Shown here one piece after another: positions 44,019-53,761 of a stretch of DNA of 64,000 bases. This stretch comes from Bradyrhizobium sp. WBOS07. GTDB taxonomy: Bacteria; Pseudomonadota; Alphaproteobacteria; Rhizobiales; Xanthobacteraceae. Each line of letters begins with the position of its first letter. Position 1 is the first letter of the stretch. The stretch spans positions 3,038,001 to 3,102,000 of the forward strand of contig NZ_CP029008.1 of the NCBI RefSeq assembly GCF_024585165.1, in the 5' to 3' direction. Below the pieces are notes generated by a model, which did not search any database, had not been told where the DNA came from, and saw only the letters and a list, made by a program, of their open reading frames with translations. The translations under genes were made by a program, and so were the position numbers.

Positions 44019-46925
44019 ATGTCAGGGATCCTGGTCGGCGAGCTTATCCTCTGGCTGATCGTCGCAGTCGTCGTCATCGTGATCGGCGTCTACATCGTCA
44101 ACTGGCTCTACCACCGCTCCTCCAAGGAGGTGTCGTTCGTTCGGACCGGCTTCCTCGGCGAGCGCGTGGTGATCAACGGCGGCGCCTTCGTGCTGCCCTT
44201 CATCCACGACTACACCTCCGTCAACATGAACGTGCTGCCGATGGGCATCGTGCGTTCCAAGCAGGATGCGGTGATTACCCGCGATCGCATGCGGGTCGAC
44301 ATCGAGGCCGACTTCTACGTCCGGGTCCAGGCGACCCGTGAAGCCGTCTCGATCGCGGCCGCGACGCTCGGCCGCCGCACCATGGAGCCGGAGCAGCTGC
44401 ACGCGCTGTTGGCCGGCAAGTTCATTTCCGCGATCCGCTCCGTCGCTTCGGAAATGACCCTGGAGGAAATGCATGAGCGGCGCGGCGACTATGTCGAGCG
44501 GGTCAAGACCAATGCGGCACAAGCCCTCGCCCAGAACGGTCTCGAGCTGGAATCGGTCGCCATCACCGATCTCGACCAGACCGACCTCGAATTCTTCAAC
44601 CCCTCGAACCGGTTCGACGCCGAAGGCTTGACCCGCCTGATGGAGGACATCGAGGCCCGGCGCAAGCTGCGCAACGACATCGAGCAGGACTCGATGATCA
44701 AGATCCGCACCCGCAATCTGGAGGCCGAGCGTCAGGCGCTCGACATCGAGCGCGAGAGCGAGACCGCGCGGCTGGAGCAGGAACGCGACATCGAGATGCG
44801 CCGCGCGCTTCAGCGCACGGAAGTCGCCCGCGAGCGCGCGCTGCGCGAGACCGAGGCCGAGCAGGCCCACATCTCGGCGCGCGAGGCGATCGAGCGCGCG
44901 CGGATCGCCAATGAGCAGGCGATCGCGGAGGCCCGCATCGCCTCCGAGCGCGAGACCCGCCAGAAGGAGATCGAGCGCACCCGCACCATCGAGGAGAAGG
45001 AGCTGCTGGCGCGTGAGGAGATCGAGAAGACCCGGATCGCCAACCAGCGCTCGATCGATACGACGCGGATTGCGTCGGAGCGCGAAGTCCGCCAGCGCGA
45101 GATCGAGCGAATGCGCACCGTGGAGGAAGCCGAGATCGCGGCCCGCGAGGCGATCGAGAAGGCCCGCATTCAGCAGGACCGTGTCGTCACCGACGCCCGC
45201 ATCGCCAACGAGGAGGAGACAAGGCGCCGCGAGATCGAGCGTACCCGCGCCGTGGATGAAGCCGAGATCGCCGCCCGCGAGGCCACCGAAAAGGCGCGCA
45301 TCGCCCAGACCCTGATCGTCAACGTCGAGCGCATCTCCTCCGACGAGCGGACCCGCGCGCTGGAGATCCACCAGGTGCGCACCATCCAGGAGGCCGAGAT
45401 CGAGGCGCAGCGCGCCGTCGAAGCCGCCCGCATCGCCCGCGAGCGGACGCTCGCCGCCGAGCGCATCGCAGCCGAGCAGAATACCCGGCAGCTGGAGATC
45501 GAGCGCAACCAGGCCCTCGACGTCGCCGGCATCGCCGCGCGCGAGACCACCGAGGCCTCGCGCATTGCTCAGGAGGAGCGCGTTCGCTCGCTGGAGATCG
45601 CCCGCAACCGGGCCGTCGAGGAAGCCGACATCGCCTCCCGCGAGGCGATCGAGGCGGCGCGCATCGCCCAGGAGAAGGCGGTCGCGGCCGAACGCATCCA
45701 GGCCGAGCGCGACACGCGCTCGCTGGAAATCGAGCGCACCGGCGTGCTGGAGGCCGCCGAACTGAAGCGGCGCGATGCCATCGAGCGCCAACGTATAACG
45801 GTCGATCTGGCGCTCGAGGCCGAGCGCATCAACTCGTCCAAGAAGCGCGAGGTGCTCAACATCGAGCAGAAGAAGGCGATCGAGATTGCCGACGAAGACC
45901 GCGTCATCGCGCTCTCCGCGAAAAAGTCGGAACGGATCGATGCCGACCGTCAGGTCCGGCAGGCCGAGATCGTTGCCCGCAAGGAGGTCGAGACCACGGA
46001 TGTCTCGCGCGAGCAGGCGCTGGAAGCCGCGCGCCTCGAGCGCCGCCGCGCCATCGAGCAGCTCGAGGTCGCCCGCGTCCAGTCGTTGCAGGAGGCCGAG
46101 ATCGCCTCCCGCGAAGAGGTCGAGCGCGCCCGCATCGCGTCCGACCGCGGCCTCGACGAGGCTCGCGTCGGCCGCGAGCGCGAGCTACGCAAGCTCGAGG
46201 TCAACCGGGAGAAGGAGGTCGAGACGGTCCTGATGGAGAAGGCGATCGCCATCCACCAGAAGTCGCTGGAGGAATCTGCAGCCAAGGCCATGGCCGAGGA
46301 GGCGCGGATGCGGGCGACGGAGGCGACCGAGCGCGTCATTACCGCCCGCGAGAGCGAAATTGCAAAACGCCGCAAGACCGTCGAGGTGCTGCTCGCCGAG
46401 AAGCAGGCCGAGGAGACCCGCATCGCGGCGGAGGCCGAGCGCGTGCGCGCGGCCGTCGAGGCCGAAGCGCAGCGGATGCTCAACGAGGCCGAGAACGTGC
46501 TCACCGACCAGGCGCGCTATTCCCTGTTCCGCAGAAAGCTGCTCGACCGGATCGAGGGCATCGTCCGCGAAAGCGTCAAGCCGATGGAGAAGATCGAGGG
46601 CATCCGCATCCTCCAGGTCGACGGCCTCAACGGCAACGGCCACGGAAACGGCAATGGCGGCCGCAGCGCCACCGACGAGGTCATCGATTCCGCCCTGCGC
46701 TACCGCGTCCAGGCGCCGCTGATCGACTCCATCCTGTCCGACATCGGCGTCGAGGGCGGCAGTCTTTCGAAAATGCCGGGCCTGATCCGCGAGGCCCGCG
46801 ACATGCAGGGCATCAAGGAGTCCGCACGCAAGAGCGGCGGTGGCGGCGACAAGCCGGCCGCCTCCCCGCCTGCGGCCGAAGGCAGCGAACCGCCGACCGA
46901 GCGCGGACCGCGGAAGAAGAGCTGA
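44019..46925 (+). CDS. giant flotillin/SPFH-like membrane protein with 44-residue repeats
   Basis: 968 residues, about twice a usual flotillin. An N-terminal membrane helix (about 9-31) is followed by an SPFH domain (about 35-215: SFVRTGFLGERVVINGGAFV, VITRDRMRVDIEADFYVRV, LESVAITDLDQTDLEFFNP). A continuous charged helical region (about 215-800) is then built from a 44-residue repeat. A C-terminal segment includes a Gly/Asn run (NGNGHGNGNGG) and a flotillin-like end (about 820-960). GAGGGAGAG precedes the ATG. Flotillins scaffold membrane microdomains. Location inside a catabolic/transport operon, right before a molybdenum hydroxylase, suggests that it organises that machinery at the membrane; this is an inference. 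Confidence 0.88.
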   Translation: MSGILVGELILWLIVAVVVIVIGVYIVNWLYHRSSKEVSFVRTGFLGERVVINGGAFVLPFIHDYTSVNMNVLPMGIVRSKQDAVITRDRMRVDIEADFYVRVQATREAVSIAAATLGRRTMEPEQLHALLAGKFISAIRSVASEMTLEEMHERRGDYVERVKTNAAQALAQNGLELESVAITDLDQTDLEFFNPSNRFDAEGLTRLMEDIEARRKLRNDIEQDSMIKIRTRNLEAERQALDIERESETARLEQERDIEMRRALQRTEVARERALRETEAEQAHISAREAIERARIANEQAIAEARIASERETRQKEIERTRTIEEKELLAREEIEKTRIANQRSIDTTRIASEREVRQREIERMRTVEEAEIAAREAIEKARIQQDRVVTDARIANEEETRRREIERTRAVDEAEIAAREATEKARIAQTLIVNVERISSDERTRALEIHQVRTIQEAEIEAQRAVEAARIARERTLAAERIAAEQNTRQLEIERNQALDVAGIAARETTEASRIAQEERVRSLEIARNRAVEEADIASREAIEAARIAQEKAVAAERIQAERDTRSLEIERTGVLEAAELKRRDAIERQRITVDLALEAERINSSKKREVLNIEQKKAIEIADEDRVIALSAKKSERIDADRQVRQAEIVARKEVETTDVSREQALEAARLERRRAIEQLEVARVQSLQEAEIASREEVERARIASDRGLDEARVGRERELRKLEVNREKEVETVLMEKAIAIHQKSLEESAAKAMAEEARMRATEATERVITARESEIAKRRKTVEVLLAEKQAEETRIAAEAERVRAAVEAEAQRMLNEAENVLTDQARYSLFRRKLLDRIEGIVRESVKPMEKIEGIRILQVDGLNGNGHGNGNGGRSATDEVIDSALRYRVQAPLIDSILSDIGVEGGSLSKMPGLIREARDMQGIKESARKSGGGGDKPAASPPAAEGSEPPTERGPRKKS
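44835..46196 (+). repeat. 132-bp tandem coding repeat (44 residues = 4 x 11)
   Basis: Residues 273-726 of the flotillin-like protein align as units of 44 residues beginning near EIERTRTIEEKELLAREEIE, at 273, 317, 361, 405, 449, 526, 570 and 683. The unit at 493 is 33 residues, exactly one 11-mer short; the 614-682 part is more diverged (36 plus 33). Recurrent features are EIER.R at the unit start, AEIAAREAIE.ARIA in the middle and RIA.E..TR at the end. An 11-residue sub-period indicates a hendecad coiled coil. Codons drift between units, so expansion is not recent. Confidence 0.85.
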
Positions 46926-46934
46926 GATCGCACC

Positions 46935-47372
46935 ATGGCCCGCGTCTATGTCTCCACCGTCATCAACGCCCGCAACGACCGCGTCTGGGCGCGGGTGCGC
47001 GACTTCAACGGCTTGCCGAACTGGCATCCGGCCATCGCCGAAAGCCGCATCGAAGGCGGCGAGCCCTCGGACAAGATCGGTTGCGTCAGAGATTTCCGCC
47101 TGCGCAACGGCGACCGCATCCGCGAGAAGCTCCTGGGCCTCTCCGACTACGACATGTTCTGTACCTATTCGATTCTGGAATCTCCGATGGGCGTCGAGAA
47201 CTACGTCGCGACGCTGCGGCTGACCCCGGTCACCGACGGCGACCAGACTTTCGCGGAATGGACCGCCGAGTTCGATTGCGCGCCGGAGCGCGAGTCCGAG
47301 CTCGTCGGCAACATCGGCGGCGGCGTGTTCCAGGGTGGGTTCGACGCGCTGAAGCGCGTGTTCGGAGGCTGA
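46935..47372 (+). CDS. SRPBCC family protein 1
   Basis: 145 residues of the START/Bet v1-like (SRPBCC) fold: RVYVSTVINARNDRVWARVR then DFNGLPNWHPAIAESRIEGG, KIGCVRDFRL, LGLSDYDMFCTY, and a C-terminal amphipathic helix GGGVFQGGFDALKRVFGG. Clearly paralogous to the next gene. SRPBCC proteins have a deep hydrophobic pocket; in the cox cluster the related CoxG links CO dehydrogenase to the membrane. Here the long CoxG C-terminal membrane anchor is absent. Starts nine bases after the flotillin stop. Confidence 0.88.
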   Translation: MARVYVSTVINARNDRVWARVRDFNGLPNWHPAIAESRIEGGEPSDKIGCVRDFRLRNGDRIREKLLGLSDYDMFCTYSILESPMGVENYVATLRLTPVTDGDQTFAEWTAEFDCAPERESELVGNIGGGVFQGGFDALKRVFGG

Positions 47373-47374
47373 CC

Positions 47375-47818
47375 GTGCCGCATATCGTCAAGAGCACGAT
47401 CCTGGACGCGCCGACCGATGCGGCGTGGGCCATGCTGCGCGATTTCAACGGGCACGATCGCTGGCATCCGGCGGTTGCGACCTCCTCCATCGAGCGTGCG
47501 CAATCCTCCGACAAGATCGGCTGCGTCAGGCGGTTCAGGCTCAAGGACGGCTCCGAGCTGCGCGAGCAATTGCTGGCGCTGTCCGACCTCGAACAGAGCT
47601 TCAGCTATTGCCTGCTCGATACCCCGATCCCGATGTTCAATTACGTCGCCCATGTCCGCCTGCTGCCGGTCACCGATGGCGACCGCACCTTTTGGCACTG
47701 GGAGTCCCGCTTCACCACCAGGCCCGAGGACAAGGACCGCATCACCCACATGGTCGCCGAAGACATCTATCAGGCTGGATTCGATGCGATCCGCCGACAC
47801 CTGAGGGAGGCCGCATAA
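47375..47818 (+). CDS. SRPBCC family protein 2
   Basis: 147 residues beginning at GTG 47375, two bases after the previous stop and seven bases after GGAGG. The fold and many residues match protein 1: DFNGHDRWHPAVATSSIE, SDKIGCVRRFRLKDG, RLLPVTDGDRTFWHWESRF, and a C-terminal helix IYQAGFDAIRRHLREAA. A tandem duplication that kept both copies suggests different partners or a heterodimer. The open frame to its left inside gene 1 is a shadow. Confidence 0.85.
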   Translation: MPHIVKSTILDAPTDAAWAMLRDFNGHDRWHPAVATSSIERAQSSDKIGCVRRFRLKDGSELREQLLALSDLEQSFSYCLLDTPIPMFNYVAHVRLLPVTDGDRTFWHWESRFTTRPEDKDRITHMVAEDIYQAGFDAIRRHLREAA

Positions 47819-47820
47819 TC

Positions 47821-48639
47821 ATGGCCGTGACGGTAAAGACCTTTACCAGCGCCAGCGAGGCCGCCGGCGCGCTGTCCTCGGATCGCAGCGCGCGCTATCT
47901 CGGTGGCGGCACGCTAGTGATGCGCGCATTGAACGAGGGCGACGTGTCGATCTCGACCGTCGTCTGCGCGCAGGATCAGGCCCTCACCCGGATCGACGCA
48001 TCGGGTCCGCGCATCACCCTGGGTGCCGGCGTCACCTTCGCCCGCATCCTCGCCGAACGCGACCTCGCCGTCCTGCATGCTCCCGCCCGCTCGATCGGCG
48101 GGCCGGCCGTGCGCAACATGGGTACCGTCGGCGGCAACCTCTTTGCGCCGAACCCTTATGGCGATTTCACAGTCGCGCTGCTGGCGCTCGATGCCACCGT
48201 GGCCGTGCAAGGCGGTTTTGGCGCGCGCGACATTCCGATCGAGGAGTTCCTGCAGGCGCGCGACCGCCAGGCCGGCACGCTCGTGCTGTCGGTGTCCTGC
48301 ACCCGGCCGGCCGGCACCGAGGCGTTCCGCTATCGCAAGATCGCGCGGATCAAGCCCAAGGGCGGCTCGGTCATCACGCTGGCCGCGCATCTGCCGATCA
48401 GCGGCGGGCGGATCGCGGGCGCTCGCATCGCGCTGGGATCGATGGCGCCGACCCAGATCCGCGCCCGCGCCGCCGAGCGGGCGCTGGAGGGCCGCTCGCT
48501 GGATGCCGCCACCATCGCGGCGGCTGCATCGGCTGCGACCGAAGCAACGTCGCCGTCCGACAACGCGCTCGGCAGCGCCTGGTATCGCCGCGAGATCGTC
48601 GGCGTCCACCTGCGCCGCCTGCTGTCAGGTCAGGATTAG
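47821..48639 (+). CDS. molybdenum hydroxylase FAD subunit (CoxM type)
   Basis: 272 residues, start ATG 47821 two bases after the SRPBCC stop. FAD-binding motifs YLGGGTLVM (26-34) and RNMGTVGGNL (99-107) are those of the CoxM/xanthine dehydrogenase medium subunit; the C-terminal CO-dehydrogenase flavoprotein domain spans about 180-272 (KIARIKPKGGSVITLAAHL). Transfers electrons from the iron-sulfur subunit to the acceptor. Gene order M-S-L follows the cox pattern. The frame open from 47425 is a shadow of SRPBCC 2. Confidence 0.92.
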   Translation: MAVTVKTFTSASEAAGALSSDRSARYLGGGTLVMRALNEGDVSISTVVCAQDQALTRIDASGPRITLGAGVTFARILAERDLAVLHAPARSIGGPAVRNMGTVGGNLFAPNPYGDFTVALLALDATVAVQGGFGARDIPIEEFLQARDRQAGTLVLSVSCTRPAGTEAFRYRKIARIKPKGGSVITLAAHLPISGGRIAGARIALGSMAPTQIRARAAERALEGRSLDAATIAAAASAATEATSPSDNALGSAWYRREIVGVHLRRLLSGQD

Positions 48640-48645
48640 ATCGCC

Positions 48646-49122
48646 ATGGCAAAGATCCCCCTGCAATTTCGCCACAACGGCCGCGACGTCGCGATCTTCG
48701 TCGACGGCGGCACCAATCTGCTGGTCGCGCTGCGCGAGCTGATCGGCGACATGACGCCGAAATTCGGCTGCGGCCAGGGCGGCTGCGGGGCGTGCAGCGT
48801 GCTGGTCGACGGCGAGCTGCACCTGTCCTGCCTGACGCTCGCCGAGACGGTCGCCGGCCGATCGATCGAAACGCTCGACGGCATGAAGCAGGGCCCGAAC
48901 CTGCATCCGCTCCAGCGTGCGTTTGCCGACAATTTCGCCGCCCAGTGCGGCTATTGCACGCCGGGCATGCTGATGGCCGCAAAAGCCCTGCTCGACCGCA
49001 ATCCATCGCCGAGCCGCGATGAGGTCATCGAGGCCATCTCCGGCAACATCTGCCGTTGCACCGGCTATGAGCCGATCATCAATGCCATTCTCGCCGCCGC
49101 GGGCGGCCGGGTTAGCGCCTAA
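48646..49122 (+). CDS. molybdenum hydroxylase [2Fe-2S] subunit (CoxS type)
   Basis: 158 residues with all eight cluster cysteines. The plant-type ferredoxin cluster uses C42, C47, C50 and C62 (GCGQGGCGACSVLVDG); the second, helical-domain cluster uses C101, C104, C136 and C138 (QCGYCTPGM and ICRCTGY). Length and motifs are normal for CoxS/XdhA-type small subunits. No signal peptide, so the enzyme is cytoplasmic, possibly peripheral to the membrane. Confidence 0.96.
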   Translation: MAKIPLQFRHNGRDVAIFVDGGTNLLVALRELIGDMTPKFGCGQGGCGACSVLVDGELHLSCLTLAETVAGRSIETLDGMKQGPNLHPLQRAFADNFAAQCGYCTPGMLMAAKALLDRNPSPSRDEVIEAISGNICRCTGYEPIINAILAAAGGRVSA

Positions 49123-49134
49123 GGACGCCGTGCC

Positions 49135-50727
49135 ATGCTGGAACTGCGCAAGGACATCTTCGCCGACGAGCGCGACGACAACCTCAAGGAAATCGGCAAG
49201 GGCACCCAGCGCCAGGATATGCTAGGGCACGTCACGGGCACTTCGAGCTATTTTGACGACCATAAGCTGCAAGGCATGCTGCACCTGAAGGTCCTGCGCT
49301 CGACACAGGCCCATGCGCGGCTGCGCCGCATCGATACCACGGACGCGGAACGCTCGCCCGGCGTCCGCCGGATCATTCGTGGCGCCGACGTTCCGGTCAA
49401 CCTCAACACGCTTCTCAGCCTGATCAACTTCGGCAAGGACGATGAGCCCTCGCTCGCGGTCGACAAGGTCCGCTACAAGGGCGAGCCGATCCTCGCCATC
49501 GTCGCCGACAGCGAACGGGAGGCGTTCGAGGCCATCGCCAAGGTCAAGGTCGACTACGAGCCGCTGCCGGCCGTGTTCGACGTCGAGGACGCGCTGAAGC
49601 CCGGCGCGCCCGTGGTCAACGAGACCTATCCGAAGAACGCCTTCATCTATCACGACGCCTACGACCACCAACGCCTGCGCTTCGGCGATGCGGACGCGGC
49701 GCTTGCGACCGCCGACCACGTGCTCGAACAGCGCTACCAGATGTCGCCGATCGAGCACGCGCCGACCGAGACCAACGGCGCCATTGCCGCACCTGATACC
49801 AACGGTCGCTACGTCGTCTACACCTCGACCCAGGCGCTGTTCTTCTCGGTCGACACCTGCGCCAAGATCCTGGATGTGCCCTCCAACACCTTCCACTTCA
49901 TCGGCGGCACCGTCGGCGGCGGGTTTGGCGGCAAGGTCGATACCCTGACCGAGCCGCTCGCCATTCTCGGCGCAATGCTGACCGGGCGACCGGTCCGCTA
50001 CGTGTTCGGGCGCGAGGAGGAGATGCAGTACGGCCCGCCACGCGGCGCCGAGCGCATCTACATCAAGGACGGCGTCATGCGCGACGGCCGCATCGTCGCG
50101 CGCAAGATCCGGGCCTATTTCGACAGCGGCGCCTATACCAGGCTGTCCAGCTACGCCGCGGTGAAATGCGCCGCGCATCTGCCGGGCCCCTACACCATCC
50201 CCAACGTCTATGGCGACGTCTATTGCGTCTTCACCAACCGCACGCCGGCGACCGCCATGCGCGGCTTCGGCGTCACTGCGATGGATTTTGCCATCGAGTG
50301 CCAGATGGACAAGCTCGCAAATCTCGTCGGCATGGACCCGATGGAGTTTCGCATTCTCAACGCCTATCGCGACGTCGACATGAAGGCACACCGGCGCGAA
50401 GCCAAGAACACCGCGTTGATCGAGTGCGTCCAGGTCGCGGCCGAGAAAGCCAAATGGCCGATCCGCGACGAGTTCAAGCGCGCCTCCTCGCGCAAGGACG
50501 GCGGCGGCAGCCGTGCCGCGACCCCGCCGACGCCGACGGATTCTTCGCGCGCGAGGCCGGCGCCGGTGCAGCAGCGCACCAGCTATGACCGCGCGCCGGT
50601 GACCGCGACACGGGAGCCGCCGCGCGATCCACCACCGCCGGCGCCGCCCCCTCCCCCGCCGCGCCCGGCCGCGCCGTCGCACGGCGCGACGCGGTTCTCA
50701 TCCGTGTTCGGGACCAGGAGGCGCTGA
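49135..50727 (+). CDS. molybdenum hydroxylase large subunit, N-terminal part, with Pro-rich tail
   Basis: 530 residues corresponding to the first half of an about 770-residue CoxL/XdhB-type catalytic subunit. The a/b-hammerhead domain is at about 10-150 (GKGTQRQDMLGHVTGTSSYF), then the first molybdopterin-binding domain (IGGTVGGGFGGKVDTLTEPL, GREEEMQYGPPRG, PATAMRGFGVTAMDFAIE). After about residue 450 the fold stops and an 80-residue Ser/Pro/Arg tail follows with PPPPAPPPPPPRP. The active-site loop is AMRGFG, as in xanthine-dehydrogenase-like enzymes, not the AYRCSFR of form I CO dehydrogenase. It is followed one base later by the gene for the second half. Confidence 0.88.
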   Translation: MLELRKDIFADERDDNLKEIGKGTQRQDMLGHVTGTSSYFDDHKLQGMLHLKVLRSTQAHARLRRIDTTDAERSPGVRRIIRGADVPVNLNTLLSLINFGKDDEPSLAVDKVRYKGEPILAIVADSEREAFEAIAKVKVDYEPLPAVFDVEDALKPGAPVVNETYPKNAFIYHDAYDHQRLRFGDADAALATADHVLEQRYQMSPIEHAPTETNGAIAAPDTNGRYVVYTSTQALFFSVDTCAKILDVPSNTFHFIGGTVGGGFGGKVDTLTEPLAILGAMLTGRPVRYVFGREEEMQYGPPRGAERIYIKDGVMRDGRIVARKIRAYFDSGAYTRLSSYAAVKCAAHLPGPYTIPNVYGDVYCVFTNRTPATAMRGFGVTAMDFAIECQMDKLANLVGMDPMEFRILNAYRDVDMKAHRREAKNTALIECVQVAAEKAKWPIRDEFKRASSRKDGGGSRAATPPTPTDSSRARPAPVQQRTSYDRAPVTATREPPRDPPPPAPPPPPPRPAAPSHGATRFSSVFGTRRR

Positions 50728-50728
50728 C

Positions 50729-51751
50729 ATGACCCGGCATCGCGGACGCGGCATGGCGTCGATCAACTATCCCATCGGCATGAACCTCGGCGGCGATCCG
50801 AGCCAGGCCCTGGTTCACTCCAATCCCAGCGGCAAGTTCACGGTCGCGTTGTCGTCGATCGATCTCGGCCAGGGCATGAAGTCGGTGACGCGGCAGATCT
50901 GCGCGGAAACGCTCGGCGTTCCCGTCGAGGACGTCTATGTCGACACCGCCGATTCCGACACCGGCCCGCACTGCATGGGCTCGTTCGCCTCGCGCGGCAC
51001 CCACCGCGTCGGCAATGCGGTGATGGCCGCTGCCCGCGAAGCGCGTGGGGTGATGATGGAGGCGGCGGCCGAGGAGCTCGAGGTCAACGCCGCCGATCTC
51101 GACACCGACGGGCGCGGCAACATCCACGTCAAGGGCGCGCCGCACCGCTCGATCTCGACCAAGGACGTCGCGATTGCCGCGCAGTTCAAGCAGGGCAAGA
51201 CCATCTCGGGCCGCGGCATCTTCCTGGTCCCGCTCTCCGATGTCGACCCGGAGACCGGCGAGATGTCGCCGGCGACCTGCTACGCCCATGCCTGTCTGGT
51301 CGCGGAAGTCGAGGTCGATGACGAGACCGGCGAAGTCGCGATGGTGCGGATGGATTCCGCCTATGAGCTCGGCCGCGCGCTCAATCCGCGCCTGGTCGAG
51401 CAGCAGCTGGTCGGCGGCGCCTGGATGGGCGTCAGCCACGCGCTCTACGAGACCCCGGAGCCGTATTATCCCGATCCCGTTCATGGGCCCCGCGACTTCG
51501 TCGAATATCTGATGCCCGGCCCTGGCGACATCTGCCCGCACGATATCGCGGTGCTGGAGCGTCCGGCGCCCGATGGTCCCTTCGGGGCCAAGGGACCCGG
51601 TGAGATGTGCGCCAATCCGGTGCTCCCGGCCGTCGCGAATGCGATTTTCAACGCCGTCGGCGTCCGCATCGACGACCTGCCGATCACGCCCGAAAAGGTG
51701 CTGCGCGCGATCAAGGCCCAGGGCGGCGCGCGGCCGCAGGCTCGGCGTTAG
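50729..51751 (+). CDS. molybdenum hydroxylase large subunit, C-terminal part
   Basis: 340 residues matching the second molybdopterin-binding domain of CoxL/XdhB: RGRGMASINYPIGMNLGG, DLGQGMKSVTRQICAETLGV, DTADSDTGPHCMGSFASRGT, and the catalytic loop FGAKGPGEMCANP with the base Glu 292. It begins one base after the stop of the N-terminal part. Together the two halves contain every conserved motif I would look for, so a functional heteromeric catalytic subunit is more likely than decay. It ends PQARR, with GTG of the MoxR gene eleven bases later. Confidence 0.88.
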   Translation: MTRHRGRGMASINYPIGMNLGGDPSQALVHSNPSGKFTVALSSIDLGQGMKSVTRQICAETLGVPVEDVYVDTADSDTGPHCMGSFASRGTHRVGNAVMAAAREARGVMMEAAAEELEVNAADLDTDGRGNIHVKGAPHRSISTKDVAIAAQFKQGKTISGRGIFLVPLSDVDPETGEMSPATCYAHACLVAEVEVDDETGEVAMVRMDSAYELGRALNPRLVEQQLVGGAWMGVSHALYETPEPYYPDPVHGPRDFVEYLMPGPGDICPHDIAVLERPAPDGPFGAKGPGEMCANPVLPAVANAIFNAVGVRIDDLPITPEKVLRAIKAQGGARPQARR

Positions 51752-51761
51752 AGGATCGGCC

Positions 51762-52639
<878 letters not shown>

Positions 52640-52643
<4 letters not shown>

Positions 52644-53761
52644 ACACCGAGCCCCGGCTTCCGCGCGCCGCCCGCGTCTTCGTCTCGTTCGTTGCGCTGC
52701 TGCGCGCCAACAACTTTGCGGTCGCGCCGGAGCAGACCACCGCGTTCCTCACCGCGATCGAGCTGCTCGGCCCGCGCGACCTCGAGGATATCAGGCAGGC
52801 GGCGCTCGCCACCCTTGCCCCGCCGCCCGAGCGCCGCGCCGCTTTCGACCGGCTGTTCGATCTGCACTTCCGCGGCAGCGAGGCGGTCGAGCGCGCCGAC
52901 GACGGCGAAGACGACGAGACCGTCCGGCTCCAGGAAGAAGGCCGCGGCGACGAGGAACCATTGCTGTCCGATGACGCCAATGAATCCGGCCTGACTGCCG
53001 CACGGACCGAGGCGCTGGTCGAGCGCCGCTTCGCGCAACTCTCCACGACCGACGCCCTGCGCCGCCTGACGCGCGAGGCGCCACGACGGCTGCCGCGGCG
53101 CCGCGGTCACCGTCGCATGCGGACCCGCCGCGGTCCGTTCGCCGACCTCCGTCGCACCTTGCGTGACAGCGTTCGCAGCGACGGCGAGATCCTACGGCTC
53201 GGCCACATGAAGCGGCGTCAGCGCCCGCGCAAGATGCTGCTGCTGATCGACGTCTCCGGCTCGATGAAGAGCCGCACCGAGGAGAACATGAAGCTTGCGC
53301 ATGCGCTGGTGCAGGCTGCGCCCAATGTCGAGGTGTTCACCTTCGGCACGCGGCTGACCCGCGTCACCCGTCCGCTGCGGCTGAAGCGCCGCGAGCAGGC
53401 ACTGAACGCGGCCGCGCATCTGGTCAGCGATTGGGACGGCGGCACCCGCATCGGCGACGCGCTGCAGGCCTTTCTCGCCGTGCCCCGCTTCGGTGGCTAT
53501 GCCCGCGGCGCCGCTGTCGTAATCGTCTCGGACGGATTGGAGCGTGGCGAACCCGATGCGCTGCGCGATGCGGTCGCAAAGCTGTCACGGCGGGCCTGGC
53601 GGGTGAGCTGGCTGACGCCTCTGGCGACAGGCCCCGCCTTCCGCCCCCAAACCGAGGCGCTCATTGCCATCGAGCGCTTCGTCGACGACCTCGTCGACGG
53701 CGGCTCGAGCGCGTCGATCGTCGCGCACATTCTGGCGCTGGGACGAAGGAGAGCGGCGTGA
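52640..53761 (+). CDS. VWA domain protein (CoxE-like)
   Basis: 373 residues from ATG 52640, overlapping the MoxR stop (ATGA). The N-terminal half is helical and acidic, with a strongly basic patch (RRLPRRRGHRRMRTRRG, about 150-166). The C-terminal von Willebrand A domain has the MIDAS motif DVSGS at 204-208, followed by DGGTRIGDAL and VIVSDGLERG. This is the CoxE layout (DUF58-independent VWA). It should act with the MoxR ATPase. It ends in a GTGA overlap with the amidohydrolase gene. Confidence 0.92.

Noticed and set aside
44022..45791. 589-residue minus-strand frame with apparent repeats
   Set aside because: It mirrors the repeats of the flotillin-like gene on the other strand; the repetition is inherited, not independent.
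49135..51751. CO dehydrogenase (coxMSL) as the identity of the molybdenum hydroxylase
   Set aside because: The active-site loop is AMRGFG rather than AYRCSFR, so form I CO dehydrogenase is excluded; kept as a xanthine-dehydrogenase-family enzyme.
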